Part shown: one piece after another, positions 36,912 to 45,856 of the stretch
Layout of the letters: every line of letters starts with the position of its first letter
Numbering within the stretch: position 1 is the stretch's first letter
Source of the DNA: Lentibacillus cibarius
Lineage (GTDB): Bacteria > Bacillota > Bacilli > Bacillales > Amphibacillaceae
Assembly (NCBI RefSeq): GCF_005887555.1
Contig: NZ_VCIA01000001.1
Span: 2,976,001 to 3,040,000, forward strand
Reading direction: 5' to 3'
Length of the DNA: 64,000 nt
Translations under genes and position numbers: made by a program
Notes under the pieces: generated by a model
What the model was told of the DNA's origin: nothing
The model's input: only the letters and a program-made list of their open reading frames with translations
Databases searched by the model: none

Positions 36912-38581
36912 ATGGAGCAGCAAAATCAGCTTTTTCAGTTGCTAAAAGAAGTGAAAAGAAAATTGTGGCTGCAAAAAACGGTACATCGTTTGTATACCGT
37001 ACTTCTCATAGGTGCTGCCATTGGGTTAGTGTGGATCGGTCTCAGCCGTTTATTCGTCATTCTTTATGTAGGTGAAAAAATAGCCATCAGTTTTGGGCTC
37101 TTGATGATTGGTTTTGTCATTTATGTTTTCGTAAAAAAACCTACCAATCTTGATGCAGCTAAGAAATTTGATCAGCATGGACTGGATGACCGGGTGCTGA
37201 CTGCCATGCATTTTAGCGAGGACACTTCACCTGTTGCCAGCTTACAGCGAAAAGACACGCTGACAAAGATGAAGCAGGTCCTGCCCGTTATGAAACAGGA
37301 AAAGATCCATGTCTTGCAATGGAAGAAATTACTTATCTTATGCAGCATGGTTCTGCTCGCTTATCTCGGCATTGCTTTTCCCAATGATGTACGGCAAACA
37401 GCCAAAGACACGGAAGAAGAACTCGAAATTGTGAACGAAAGCAAAGAAAAGCTTGAACAGTTTGCTGAGGAACATAAAGAAGACGCAGGCAAACAAGCAG
37501 AAGAAAAAGTGGATAAACTCATGGAAGACATGAAGCAGGAGAAAAAAGCTGCGGAATTGCAAGAAGATGTCCTGCGTGCAGAAAAACAGCTGAATAAACT
37601 AAAAGAACAAGCAAAAACGAGTCAGCAGCAGTTAAACAAAATGGCCGAACAATTAGCGAACAAAGGATTAAACAAGTTAGCAGAGGCCACCAAACAAATG
37701 AATGCAGGACAAATGCATTCACAAATGACGAAATTGCAGGAGCAACTGAACGACCTAGAGAAGGGAGACTTACAGGCGCTACAGAAAAAATTACAGTCGG
37801 CAGCGGACATGATGGGGATGGACAGTCATCATCGGAAAAAGATGATTTATCCAAGAAACAGCTCGAACAAATGATGGATCAGATGGAAAAACAGATGCAG
37901 GAGCTTGCAGAAGACGCCGGAAATGGTTCGAAGCTTGCGGCAGCACAGAAAGATTTACAAAAGCTTGCCCAAAACATGAATCAGCAAATGGCTGCTGCCG
38001 GTCTTGGTTCGCCCGGTTCACTGGCCTTTTCCAATGGTACGCCATCTGCAGGCGGCACATCCGGGGCGATTGGACAATCAGATCAACATCAGCAAGGACA
38101 GTCGGGAAAAGGATCTGAATCAAAAGGCAGTTCGGGCTCAGGAAGCGGTTCTGGATCCGGGAGTGGAAGCGGCTCAGGATCTGGAAACGGTCAAGGTTCC
38201 GGCAGCGGATCTGGCTCGGGAGCTGGTAGTGGTTCGGGATCAGGCAGTGGTTCTGGTTCAGGATCTGGAACGGGCAGTGGATCTGGTGGTAACGGTGCCG
38301 GTCTCGGTGCTGGGAATCACAATCTAACGGTTCCTGAAAAATTAGACGGGCAGGAAAATCAAACGGTAGATAAAGGTGAGATGGGCCAAGGTCCAAGCGA
38401 GCAACAAATAGCACCGAATGCGCCCATTCTTCCTGGTGAAGTGCGTTCCTACGAGGACGTTTATCAACATTATGAAAACACCTACCGTCAGTCTGTGGAA
38501 CGGAATGATTATCCGGACCATTTGCAGCAAATGATTAAGGATTATTTTTCCGATATTAAGCCAAATGAGGGAGCGAATTAG
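36912..38581 (+). pseudogene. Membrane-anchored coiled-coil protein with Ser-Gly linker, frameshifted
   Basis: The N-terminal part (36912-37874) has two helix pairs (residues ~24-70 and ~137-156) and a long Lys/Glu/Gln coiled coil. The frame turns to nonsense after AADMMG. The matching frame continues DGQSSSEKDDLSKKQLEQMM and on to 38581. It carries a run of more than 60 residues made almost only of Ser and Gly, then a conserved-looking end, YEDVYQHYENTYRQS. The break is at GGGG (37814-37817); one more G restores a single ~556-aa protein. Within this operon type the slot usually holds a DUF4175-like protein. Either a mutation or a homopolymer error. Confidence 0.7.
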
Positions 38582-39575
38582 TGTGGAAGAATTACAAGAA
38601 GAAGCGATCACAGACGTAAAGCAGCGAATCGATGCTGTGAAAGCTGAACTGAGTCGCTTTATCGTGGGACAGGATGACGTTGTCGAGCAGCTTTTATTGG
38701 GAATGGTTGCCGGGGGGCATGTATTACTTGAGGGGCTTCCCGGTCTTGGAAAAACAATGGTCGTTCGGAAAATATCGGAAGTCATGGATTTACAATTCTC
38801 CCGTATCCAGTTCACACCGGACTTAATGCCGACCGACATTACCGGAACGAATATGATCCAACCAAACGAACAAGGCGGGCAATCATTTGTTTTTCATCAA
38901 GGCCCGCTTTTTTCCAATATTGTTTTGGCTGATGAGATTAATCGGGCGACACCAAAAACGCAAAGTGCTTTATTGGAGGCGATGGGCGAGCGTACGGTTA
39001 CGGTAATGGGTGAGATGCATCAATTAGCAGAGCCATTTTTTGTGCTTGCCACCCAAAACCCCATTGAATTAGAAGGGACGTACCCATTGCCAGAGGCGCA
39101 AATGGACCGTTTTATCATGAAAATTGACGTTTCCTATCCAACACGGGACGAGCTGAAAGAAATAGCCGTACGAACGACAGGTACAAGCGTTCAGACCTTA
39201 GAGAAACTAGTCGATGCTTCCTTCGTAATGAAGGCAAATCAAATGGCCAAACAAGTGCTTGTAGCAGAGCAGGTATTGGATTATGCTGTCCATGTTACGA
39301 TGGCGACCCATCCGGATAACGAACATGCAACAGATGATGTGAAAAACTACGTGCTCTACGGTTCCGGACCAAGGGGACTGCAAAGTTTAATCGCGATTGC
39401 TAAGGTTCGGGCATTATTTGACGGGCGTTATAACGTATCGGTGGGAGATATGAAAAAGGCAGCATCGGCTGTGTTGCGTCATCGTATCTTTCTAAATTTT
39501 GAAGGTGAAGCAGCGCAAGTGGATAAAGATCAATTAATCGAGGAATTGCTCGTGTCTGCAGAAGAAAGGGCGTGA
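38565..39575 (+). CDS. MoxR-family AAA+ ATPase
   Basis: 336 aa. Walker A EGLPGLGKT, Walker B VLADEINRA, sensor ATQNPIELEGTYPLPEAQMDRF. MoxR ATPases work with VWA proteins as chaperone-like remodelers. The start shown overlaps the upstream gene by 17 bases; GTG 38583 is an alternative. DUF58 and two VWA genes follow within a few bases, the classic MoxR gene order. Confidence 0.93.
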   Translation: MRERISVEELQEEAITDVKQRIDAVKAELSRFIVGQDDVVEQLLLGMVAGGHVLLEGLPGLGKTMVVRKISEVMDLQFSRIQFTPDLMPTDITGTNMIQPNEQGGQSFVFHQGPLFSNIVLADEINRATPKTQSALLEAMGERTVTVMGEMHQLAEPFFVLATQNPIELEGTYPLPEAQMDRFIMKIDVSYPTRDELKEIAVRTTGTSVQTLEKLVDASFVMKANQMAKQVLVAEQVLDYAVHVTMATHPDNEHATDDVKNYVLYGSGPRGLQSLIAIAKVRALFDGRYNVSVGDMKKAASAVLRHRIFLNFEGEAAQVDKDQLIEELLVSAEERA

Positions 39576-39579
39576 TGAG

Positions 39580-40461
39580 ATGCATACGCTCCTATCACCA
39601 GCCCTGGCTAACCGTCTTACGGCTTTCAGGCTTACCTCCAAGCGAGTTGTCCGGGGAGGGCATAAGGGCGAACGCCGGTCACCACGACTTGGTTCTTCCT
39701 TGGAATTCTCTGATTATCGTTTATACAGTCCTGGGGATGACCTGCGCCAAATCGACTGGAACACCTATGCACGAACACAAAAATATTATGTAAAACGTTT
39801 CCTGGATGAACAGGAGCTTTCGGTTTCCATCTATTTAGATTGTACAAAATCCATGGGAATGAAACAGGAAAAGTGGACAAGGGCAAAGGAATTTGCGGCT
39901 GCATTTGCATTTTTGGCGTTGACCAATTCCGACCGGTTAAGCGTGGTACCGGTTGCTTCTCCGACAGATGTTTACCCGTATACAAAAGGTAAAGCCATGA
40001 CCAAGCGCGTGCTGCAGTTTATCGAGCGTGTTTCGCTAACAGATGGGAAGGAAGCATTCGGGGAACATCTCGCTAAGAACTTGCATCAAAGCAGAAAAGG
40101 GAGTCTTAATCTCATTATTAGCGACTTTTTAGATGATCCGACTGCTTTGTTTGCAGCGCTTAAAAAGATGCAGGCAAGACATCAGCAAGTGCTGCTCATC
40201 CAAGTCGTATTGCCGGAAGAAGTCAATCCTGATTACTTAGGGGATTTACAGCTTGTTGACCTTGAAACAGCCGAGCAACGTGACGTAGCCATGTCACCAA
40301 AAGTCATTAACAACTATAAACAACTATTCGAAGCTCATACACAATCTATCAAATCGTTTTGTCGGCAGCGGGGGATGGACTTGCTTACTTGTCCTACGTC
40401 CGATAGCTTGGAACAAAGCCTGTTTTCGTCTATGATGCGTCAAGGCTGGATAGGGAGGTGA
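39580..40461 (+). CDS. DUF58 domain protein
   Basis: 293 aa. YSPGDDLRQIDWNTYARTQKYYVKRF (in parts) is the DUF58 signature, followed by a VWA-like fold with DCTKSMG as a MIDAS-type motif. DUF58 proteins accompany MoxR ATPases in nearly all bacteria. The start is 4 bases after the moxR stop. Confidence 0.9.
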   Translation: MHTLLSPALANRLTAFRLTSKRVVRGGHKGERRSPRLGSSLEFSDYRLYSPGDDLRQIDWNTYARTQKYYVKRFLDEQELSVSIYLDCTKSMGMKQEKWTRAKEFAAAFAFLALTNSDRLSVVPVASPTDVYPYTKGKAMTKRVLQFIERVSLTDGKEAFGEHLAKNLHQSRKGSLNLIISDFLDDPTALFAALKKMQARHQQVLLIQVVLPEEVNPDYLGDLQLVDLETAEQRDVAMSPKVINNYKQLFEAHTQSIKSFCRQRGMDLLTCPTSDSLEQSLFSSMMRQGWIGR

Positions 40462-40465
40462 AAGC

Positions 40466-42292
40466 GTGGGGTTTTTGGCACCTGCTTCTTTCTGGTTTTT
40501 AAGTGCGATTCCACTATTACTTGTCTTCTACTTTTTTAAAAAACAATATGAAACGCAAACGATTTCTTCTATCTATCTTTGGCAACGTACGCTTCACGAA
40601 TGGGAATCGGACCGCTGGTGGAGGAAACTCCAGAAAAATATATTACTGCTTTTACAACTCCTGATCCTGCTTTTTTTGATTGTTGCACTGACACGTCCTT
40701 TTCTTGCCGGGGAGGAAGTTAACGGCGAACATCTCGTTATCGTGCTTGATTCATCCGCAACAATGGCTGCTGAACAGGATGGAACAACACGATTGGCCAG
40801 CGCTAAACAACAAGCCACAGATCTAGTTAAACAGCTGGGTGATGAACAGAAAGTAAGTATCATTCATGCGCAACAATCCCCTTCCCTGCTTGTCTCTAAT
40901 CAGATGGATGACAAGGAGGCACTTGAGGCGATTGATCAATTGCAAGTGTCTTACCAGCATGAGAACCTCCGTGATAGTGTGCAATTAGCCCAATCACTCA
41001 TGCAGCAGGGGGCAGGGGAGATACATATTTTCACCGATCAATTAACGAAAGAACGTTTACAAGAACTGGACACTGCCAGTCCGATCGTTGTCCATAACAG
41101 TCAATCATCACAGGAAAATATATCGCTCCGAACATTCGGCGTCAAACAAACGAACAATCATGTTACGGCACTTGTGACGGTGAAAAATGAAGCCTCACAA
41201 GCTAAAGATGTGACGCTGTCGATCAGTCATGATGGAAACGGATTGAAACAGGTGACCGAAACCATCCCGGCAAACGAACAACAAACGATTCGGCTTCGTG
41301 ATTTACCTGTTCACGATTATTACCAGGCGAAAATAGATGATGATATCTACTCACTCGATAATCGTGTGTATGCGTTATTGCCAAAAGCGCAAACACCAGC
41401 TATTTATCTGGCAGGGGAAGTTAATCCATTTGTTAAACAGGCGCTGTTGTCCGCTGACATGCAGGTAACGACCGTCCCGAAAGACGAAAATGGTGATTAC
41501 TCTTTTCCAGAAAACAAGCCTGCATCTATTTATCTATTATCCGGAGTGAAAGCCAAACAGTGGCCGGCTGGACCTAAGTTAATCATGTCACCTGCTGCTG
41601 GAGGTCCTTTTGACGTTCAAGCCAAGGAGTCATTAAACTATCGTCTAAAGCAAGTGGCAGATGACTCTATGTTAGCCTATTCCGATGTCGGCAATGTGTA
41701 TTTAAAGCAAGCATATCCGATTGGTAAGTGGCATGGTTTAGCACCGCTTGTAAAAAGTGGGGAACAGGTTGTGATGGCGAAAGGGACGTATGAAAACGCA
41801 CCAATGCTTCTATTTGCATTTGATCTCGATGATTCAGACTGGGCGCTGCAACCGGGTTTTCCAATTTTATTAGCAAATAGTGTGACACATCTCGCGGGAA
41901 GCGGCGAATCACTCGGCTATTATCAGCCAATGGAGACAACAGATATAAACCTGTCAACGACAACGGAGGAAGCGGTCATGGAACGATTGGATGGGGAGAC
42001 AGTTGAAGACATACCGTTGAACCAACAGACGGTGACGATGCCAAGTCAGCCAGGCATTTACCAGCTCCACGAAAAAACAGCAACCGGATCGTTGTATCGC
42101 TATATTGTTGTTCAGTTGGATCATGACGAGCGCACTGCGGTGACAAGCGACTCGTTTACGATTGATGGATGGAAACAGGATGAGTGGGAAGTCCAATTAT
42201 CGAAACAGGAAATCTGGCGTATCTTTGCAAGCGTGGCGTTATTTATCCTGTTTATCGAGTGGGAGGTGTATCGACGTGGCATTGCAGGTTGA
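40466..42292 (+). CDS. VWA-domain membrane protein with BatA-type N-terminus
   Basis: 608 aa from a GTG start behind GGGAGGTG. An aerotolerance/BatA-type N-terminus with two helices (FWFLSAIPLLLVFYFF; LLLLQLLILLFLIVALTRPF) is followed by a VWA domain with VLDSSATM, a weak form of the DxSxS metal site. A long beta-rich region and a C-terminal helix (IWRIFASVALFILFIEW) complete it. It overlaps the next gene by 17 bases. Confidence 0.85.
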   Translation: MGFLAPASFWFLSAIPLLLVFYFFKKQYETQTISSIYLWQRTLHEWESDRWWRKLQKNILLLLQLLILLFLIVALTRPFLAGEEVNGEHLVIVLDSSATMAAEQDGTTRLASAKQQATDLVKQLGDEQKVSIIHAQQSPSLLVSNQMDDKEALEAIDQLQVSYQHENLRDSVQLAQSLMQQGAGEIHIFTDQLTKERLQELDTASPIVVHNSQSSQENISLRTFGVKQTNNHVTALVTVKNEASQAKDVTLSISHDGNGLKQVTETIPANEQQTIRLRDLPVHDYYQAKIDDDIYSLDNRVYALLPKAQTPAIYLAGEVNPFVKQALLSADMQVTTVPKDENGDYSFPENKPASIYLLSGVKAKQWPAGPKLIMSPAAGGPFDVQAKESLNYRLKQVADDSMLAYSDVGNVYLKQAYPIGKWHGLAPLVKSGEQVVMAKGTYENAPMLLFAFDLDDSDWALQPGFPILLANSVTHLAGSGESLGYYQPMETTDINLSTTTEEAVMERLDGETVEDIPLNQQTVTMPSQPGIYQLHEKTATGSLYRYIVVQLDHDERTAVTSDSFTIDGWKQDEWEVQLSKQEIWRIFASVALFILFIEWEVYRRGIAG

Positions 42293-45083
42293 ACATCCTC
42301 TGTGGCTATTTGGCTTCATTCCTGTGGCTATTGTTCTTTATTTGTACTGGCGGTCGAACACACGGTTAACTGGTGGAAGAAAAATCGTATTGACCGTTTT
42401 ACGTGCGCTTATTTTCACCCTTGTGATTGTAGCGTTAGCAGGCGTGCAAATGCGCTGGTCAGTTGAACAAGTGGATAGTGCAATTGTCGTTGACCGTTCA
42501 CACAGTATGATGGAGAAGGAACAAACCGTATTAAGTCAAATAAATGATGCGCTGGAAGATAAGGCACCAGAAGACAAGGCTGGGGTTATATCCACTGGTA
42601 GAGAAGCAGTTGTAGAAAAACCTTTATCAGATCATGTTCGCGGTATTCAGTCATTTGAAACCGATACGAACCGCTCCTACACCAACTTAGCTTCGGGATT
42701 GCAGCTTGGTGGCAGTATGTTTTCCGCAAATGATACGGGTCGCGTGGTACTCATGACCGATGGCAATGAAAATATAGGGGATGCTGTCAGGCAGGCGACT
42801 TATTTACATAAACGCGGTTATGTTGTTGATGTTGTCCCTTTTTCGCCCGAATATAAAGATGATGTGGCACTTACCTCGTTTGACGTTCCGGAAACGATTT
42901 ATTTAGGGGAGCAAGCCGCTCTTTCCATGACCATAGACAGCAGTATGGACACATCCGGCCAGGTCCGAATCAAGCAAGACGGACAAACCATTGTTGACCA
43001 AACGGTGTCCCTGAATAAGGGTTCGAATCAATTAGCGTTTCATCATTTGGTTTCGACAGATGGATTTCACACCTTTCGTGCTGAGGTTATCAGTGAGCGT
43101 GATCAAGTCGTGGAAAATAATCAACTGGCAGCCTTCGCGGAAACGAAAGGTCTGCCAAATGTGCTGATTGTTGAGGGGGAAAACGGAGCAGCAGCTAACT
43201 TGGAAAAAGCACTTGATGCATCGGCGGTTCAGGCGAAAACCATATCACCTGATTTATTGCCTAGGCAATTAAGCAGTTATTTAACGTATGACACGATTGT
43301 TTTCAGCAACGTGTCCGCACACATGGTAACCGGCAAACAAATGACTTTAATGGAGCGCGCGGTTAAAAATTTTGGTGTTGGTTTTATCATGACAGGCGGG
43401 GATCAAGCGTTTGGTGTTGGTGGTTATTTTAAAACACCGATTGAAAAATTACTGCCAGTGGATATGGAAGTTAAAGGAAAAAAAGAGCTGCCTTCGCTTG
43501 GTCTATCGATTGTGCTTGATAAATCAGGAAGTATGGGTGGGAATAAGATCGCACTGGCTCGTGAGGCGGCTGCCAGGTCGGTTGAACTATTAAGAGAAAA
43601 GGATACGCTTGGTGTCATTGCGTTTGATGGTACACCATGGCAAGTGGTTGAACCAGGCCCAATTGATGATAAGGAAGACGTGTTAAAGCAAATTCGGTCA
43701 ATCACGGCAAGTGGGGGAACAGATATATTCACCCCATTGACACAAGCCTATGACCAAATGGATCCGCTGGAATTAAAGCGAAAGCATATTATTCTGTTAA
43801 CAGATGGGCAGTCAGCAACTTCGACGAATTATCGGCAAATGATTGAGGAAGCACAGAACAAGGGGATAACCTTATCCACGGTAGCCATTGGCAGGCGAGC
43901 TGACGGACCGTTACTGGAAGAAATGGCGCAACTGGGTGGAGGTCGTTTTTACCAAGTGCACAACAATTCCAGTATCCCGACCATTTTATCAAGAGAAACA
44001 TCCTTAGTGACCAGAACCTACATCGAGGATGATCCATTTTACCCGAAAGTTACTGCAGGCGCGGGTGGCTGGGGATCCTATTTTGACAAAGGCGTCCCAC
44101 AGATGAATGCGTATATTGCCACAACACCCAAAGGACGCGCGCAGCAACTATTAACAAGTGAAAAAGATGATCCGGTCTTGGCGAGATGGCAGTATGGGTT
44201 AGGTAAAACGGTAGCTTGGACCTCTGACTTATCCGGCGAATGGGCTGGTGATTGGCCGCAATGGAAAAATTGGTCACCATTATGGAATGATATCGTGACC
44301 TGGACATTTCCACAGTATCAGAAAAAATCCTATCAAGTGTCGAAACAAATAGAGGGAAATCAGGTAACATTAAACGTAACAGCAGCAGACAATGAAACGT
44401 CCACCTTACATGCAACATTAGTACGTGATACCGGAGAAGAAGTGCCGTTCAACTTGCAACCAAAAGCGCCTGGTGCGTATCAAGGAGCTTTTGAAGCAAA
44501 TAATCAAGGGGTTTACTTTTTACAAATCACCGAAAAACAAGACGATCAAGTCGTTGGCTCATTCAAAACAGGAATTGTTGTTCCATATTCACAGGAATAT
44601 ACATTCACACCGACAAATGATCATTTAATCGAGGAAATAGCATCAGCAGGAGGCGGCAAGGTAATCGATAACTTGGATCATGTCTTCTCATCAGAAGGCC
44701 TTCCTCCACGTTACGACAAACAGGATTTGTTCTACCTGTTCCTAACGTTAGCACTGCTTCTATTTCTGATGGATGTGGCGGTAAGAAGGTTTCGCATGAA
44801 TGTTGCTTTTGTAAGTAAAATAAGCGAACGTTTTAAACGTAAACAAGAGAAAGTGCATGAAGATACAAAGCGTCGAGCTGCACAATTTAGTCAATTGAAA
44901 CAAGCTTCAACCAAGCGGGAGAATGTGCCATCACGTAAGGCTAAACCAACAGCGAAAAAACAGCCGCAAGAAAAAGGAACAAAAACGGCGGAACAAGTTA
45001 AATCTGAGGGAACGGATCATAAAGAAAAAGAAAGCAAAGAAGACCGCTTGCAACGACTTCTCAAAGCTAAAAACAAGAAATAG
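42276..45083 (+). CDS. Large membrane protein with two VWA domains and a GATase-like domain
   Basis: About 935 aa. GTG 42276 is chosen because GGGAGGTG lies 7 bases upstream. Two N-terminal helices lead into VWA domain 1 (VVDRSHSMM) and a CARDB-like beta region. A class I glutamine amidotransferase-like fold (VGFIMTGGDQAFGVGG) follows, then VWA domain 2 with an intact metal site (VLDKSGSMGGN). A last helix precedes a highly basic Lys/Glu-rich tail of ~90 residues. It is the last gene of the operon. MoxR probably acts on it and the preceding protein (family inference). Confidence 0.85.
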   Translation: MALQVEHPLWLFGFIPVAIVLYLYWRSNTRLTGGRKIVLTVLRALIFTLVIVALAGVQMRWSVEQVDSAIVVDRSHSMMEKEQTVLSQINDALEDKAPEDKAGVISTGREAVVEKPLSDHVRGIQSFETDTNRSYTNLASGLQLGGSMFSANDTGRVVLMTDGNENIGDAVRQATYLHKRGYVVDVVPFSPEYKDDVALTSFDVPETIYLGEQAALSMTIDSSMDTSGQVRIKQDGQTIVDQTVSLNKGSNQLAFHHLVSTDGFHTFRAEVISERDQVVENNQLAAFAETKGLPNVLIVEGENGAAANLEKALDASAVQAKTISPDLLPRQLSSYLTYDTIVFSNVSAHMVTGKQMTLMERAVKNFGVGFIMTGGDQAFGVGGYFKTPIEKLLPVDMEVKGKKELPSLGLSIVLDKSGSMGGNKIALAREAAARSVELLREKDTLGVIAFDGTPWQVVEPGPIDDKEDVLKQIRSITASGGTDIFTPLTQAYDQMDPLELKRKHIILLTDGQSATSTNYRQMIEEAQNKGITLSTVAIGRRADGPLLEEMAQLGGGRFYQVHNNSSIPTILSRETSLVTRTYIEDDPFYPKVTAGAGGWGSYFDKGVPQMNAYIATTPKGRAQQLLTSEKDDPVLARWQYGLGKTVAWTSDLSGEWAGDWPQWKNWSPLWNDIVTWTFPQYQKKSYQVSKQIEGNQVTLNVTAADNETSTLHATLVRDTGEEVPFNLQPKAPGAYQGAFEANNQGVYFLQITEKQDDQVVGSFKTGIVVPYSQEYTFTPTNDHLIEEIASAGGGKVIDNLDHVFSSEGLPPRYDKQDLFYLFLTLALLLFLMDVAVRRFRMNVAFVSKISERFKRKQEKVHEDTKRRAAQFSQLKQASTKRENVPSRKAKPTAKKQPQEKGTKTAEQVKSEGTDHKEKESKEDRLQRLLKAKNKK

Positions 45084-45360
45084 GGATTCAGGTGGTTGTC
45101 CCGGTTGTCCTTCTCCGGTTGTGCGGAGTTGGTTTCTTTTCTTTACGAGCGCATAAATCTCGATACGTTGTTACGGTTTCAGTAACAAGGCGTTACGACA
45201 GGACGTCGCTTCTTAGCTTGCTTGCGTCTTTGTTCATTCTATGAATGACAGAAAGTTGTTGCATTATTCCTTTTTAAGATAATCCTCTGGTATAATAGAT
45301 GCAGTGTAATAAGGTTTTCGTGGGTGGTGGCTCACCCCTTTAATAGAAAGGGGGTGATGC
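45084..45360 (+). promoter_or_regulatory. Gap with toxin promoter and Shine-Dalgarno-sequestering hairpin
   Basis: An extended -10, TGGTATAAT (TATAAT at 45291-45296), predicts a start near 45303. In the leader, TCACCCCTTT (45332-45341) pairs with AAAGGGGGTGA (45347-45357), hiding the Shine-Dalgarno of the downstream toxin. TTGTTAC/GTAACAA near 45163-45183 forms another small hairpin. Confidence 0.7.
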
Positions 45361-45362
45361 CT

Positions 45363-45440
45363 ATGACAGTTTACGAGTCATTGATTGTAATGATTTCGTT
45401 CGCAGCGCTTGTCGTTGCCATTCTGTCAGAAAAAAAGTAA
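45363..45440 (+). CDS. Type I toxin candidate (holin-like toxin family)
   Basis: 25-residue peptide: MTVYESLIVMISFAALVVAI followed by LSEKK. The start MTxYESLxxMI-F matches the Hol-Tox/TxpA group of membrane-active type I toxins in Firmicutes. The Shine-Dalgarno is strong but locked in a hairpin. A terminator-like stem (ACCACC 45440-45445 with GGTGGT 45468-45473, then CTTTTCC) follows the stop. The antitoxin would be an antisense RNA from the minus strand. Confidence 0.75.
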   Translation: MTVYESLIVMISFAALVVAILSEKK

Positions 45441-45610
45441 CCACCCTGTTAGCCTAGCGAGCATTTAGGTGGTCACCTTTTCCTAATGTGAGCCGCCCCC
45501 TTGAAGGGCTGTTACACACAAGACCGTTTGGTGTACCAGCACCACTCGGTCTTTATTAATGTATTTCCTATCTATTTATATTATACACGATTTGTTGAAA
45601 TGTTAAAATA
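45441..45610 (-). ncRNA. Predicted antisense antitoxin RNA region
   Basis: On the minus strand, TATAAT (plus-strand ATTATA 45580-45585) with a weak TTTAAC -35 about 16 bases upstream could start an RNA at about 45573. It would read through the hairpin AAGACCG...CGGTCTT (about 45521-45555) into the 3' end of the toxin mRNA. The layout is that of TxpA/RatA-type pairs. Ends are estimated. Confidence 0.45.
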
Positions 45611-45718
45611 AAAGTTGTCCTTTGGCTTTTTGGGTACCATACTGTTCATCCTATCAGAACATTGTTTTCCTTATAAACTACCTAATAAAGATAGATATGT
45701 ACTGCAGGGGGAAAAAAG

Positions 45719-45838
45719 AACGTCAATGATATAGTTAATTTTGTTTGGTCTATAGCAGAAAAATTGCAAGGCCCTTATAAAAAAGAGGATCATTACGTTT
45801 GGCAATACACTGTCAAACGGCCAATTCCTGGAATATAG
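45719..45838 (+). pseudogene. Remnant of a type I restriction methylase gene (hsdM N-terminus)
   Basis: The frame reads NDIVNFVWSIAEKLQGPYKK and ends with a stop at 45836-45838. This resembles the conserved start of HsdM (xFIWSIADLLRGxYK). No start codon or remaining domains are present, and no hsdS or hsdR. It is a scar of a lost restriction system. Confidence 0.6.
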
Positions 45839-45856
45839 CTAAAAGGAGCAAACCAC

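Noticed and set aside
37800..37880. Programmed -1 frameshift in the coiled-coil gene
   Set aside because: There is no classical slippery heptamer or downstream structure, and a similar lesion exists in the transporter gene, so mutation or sequencing error is likelier.
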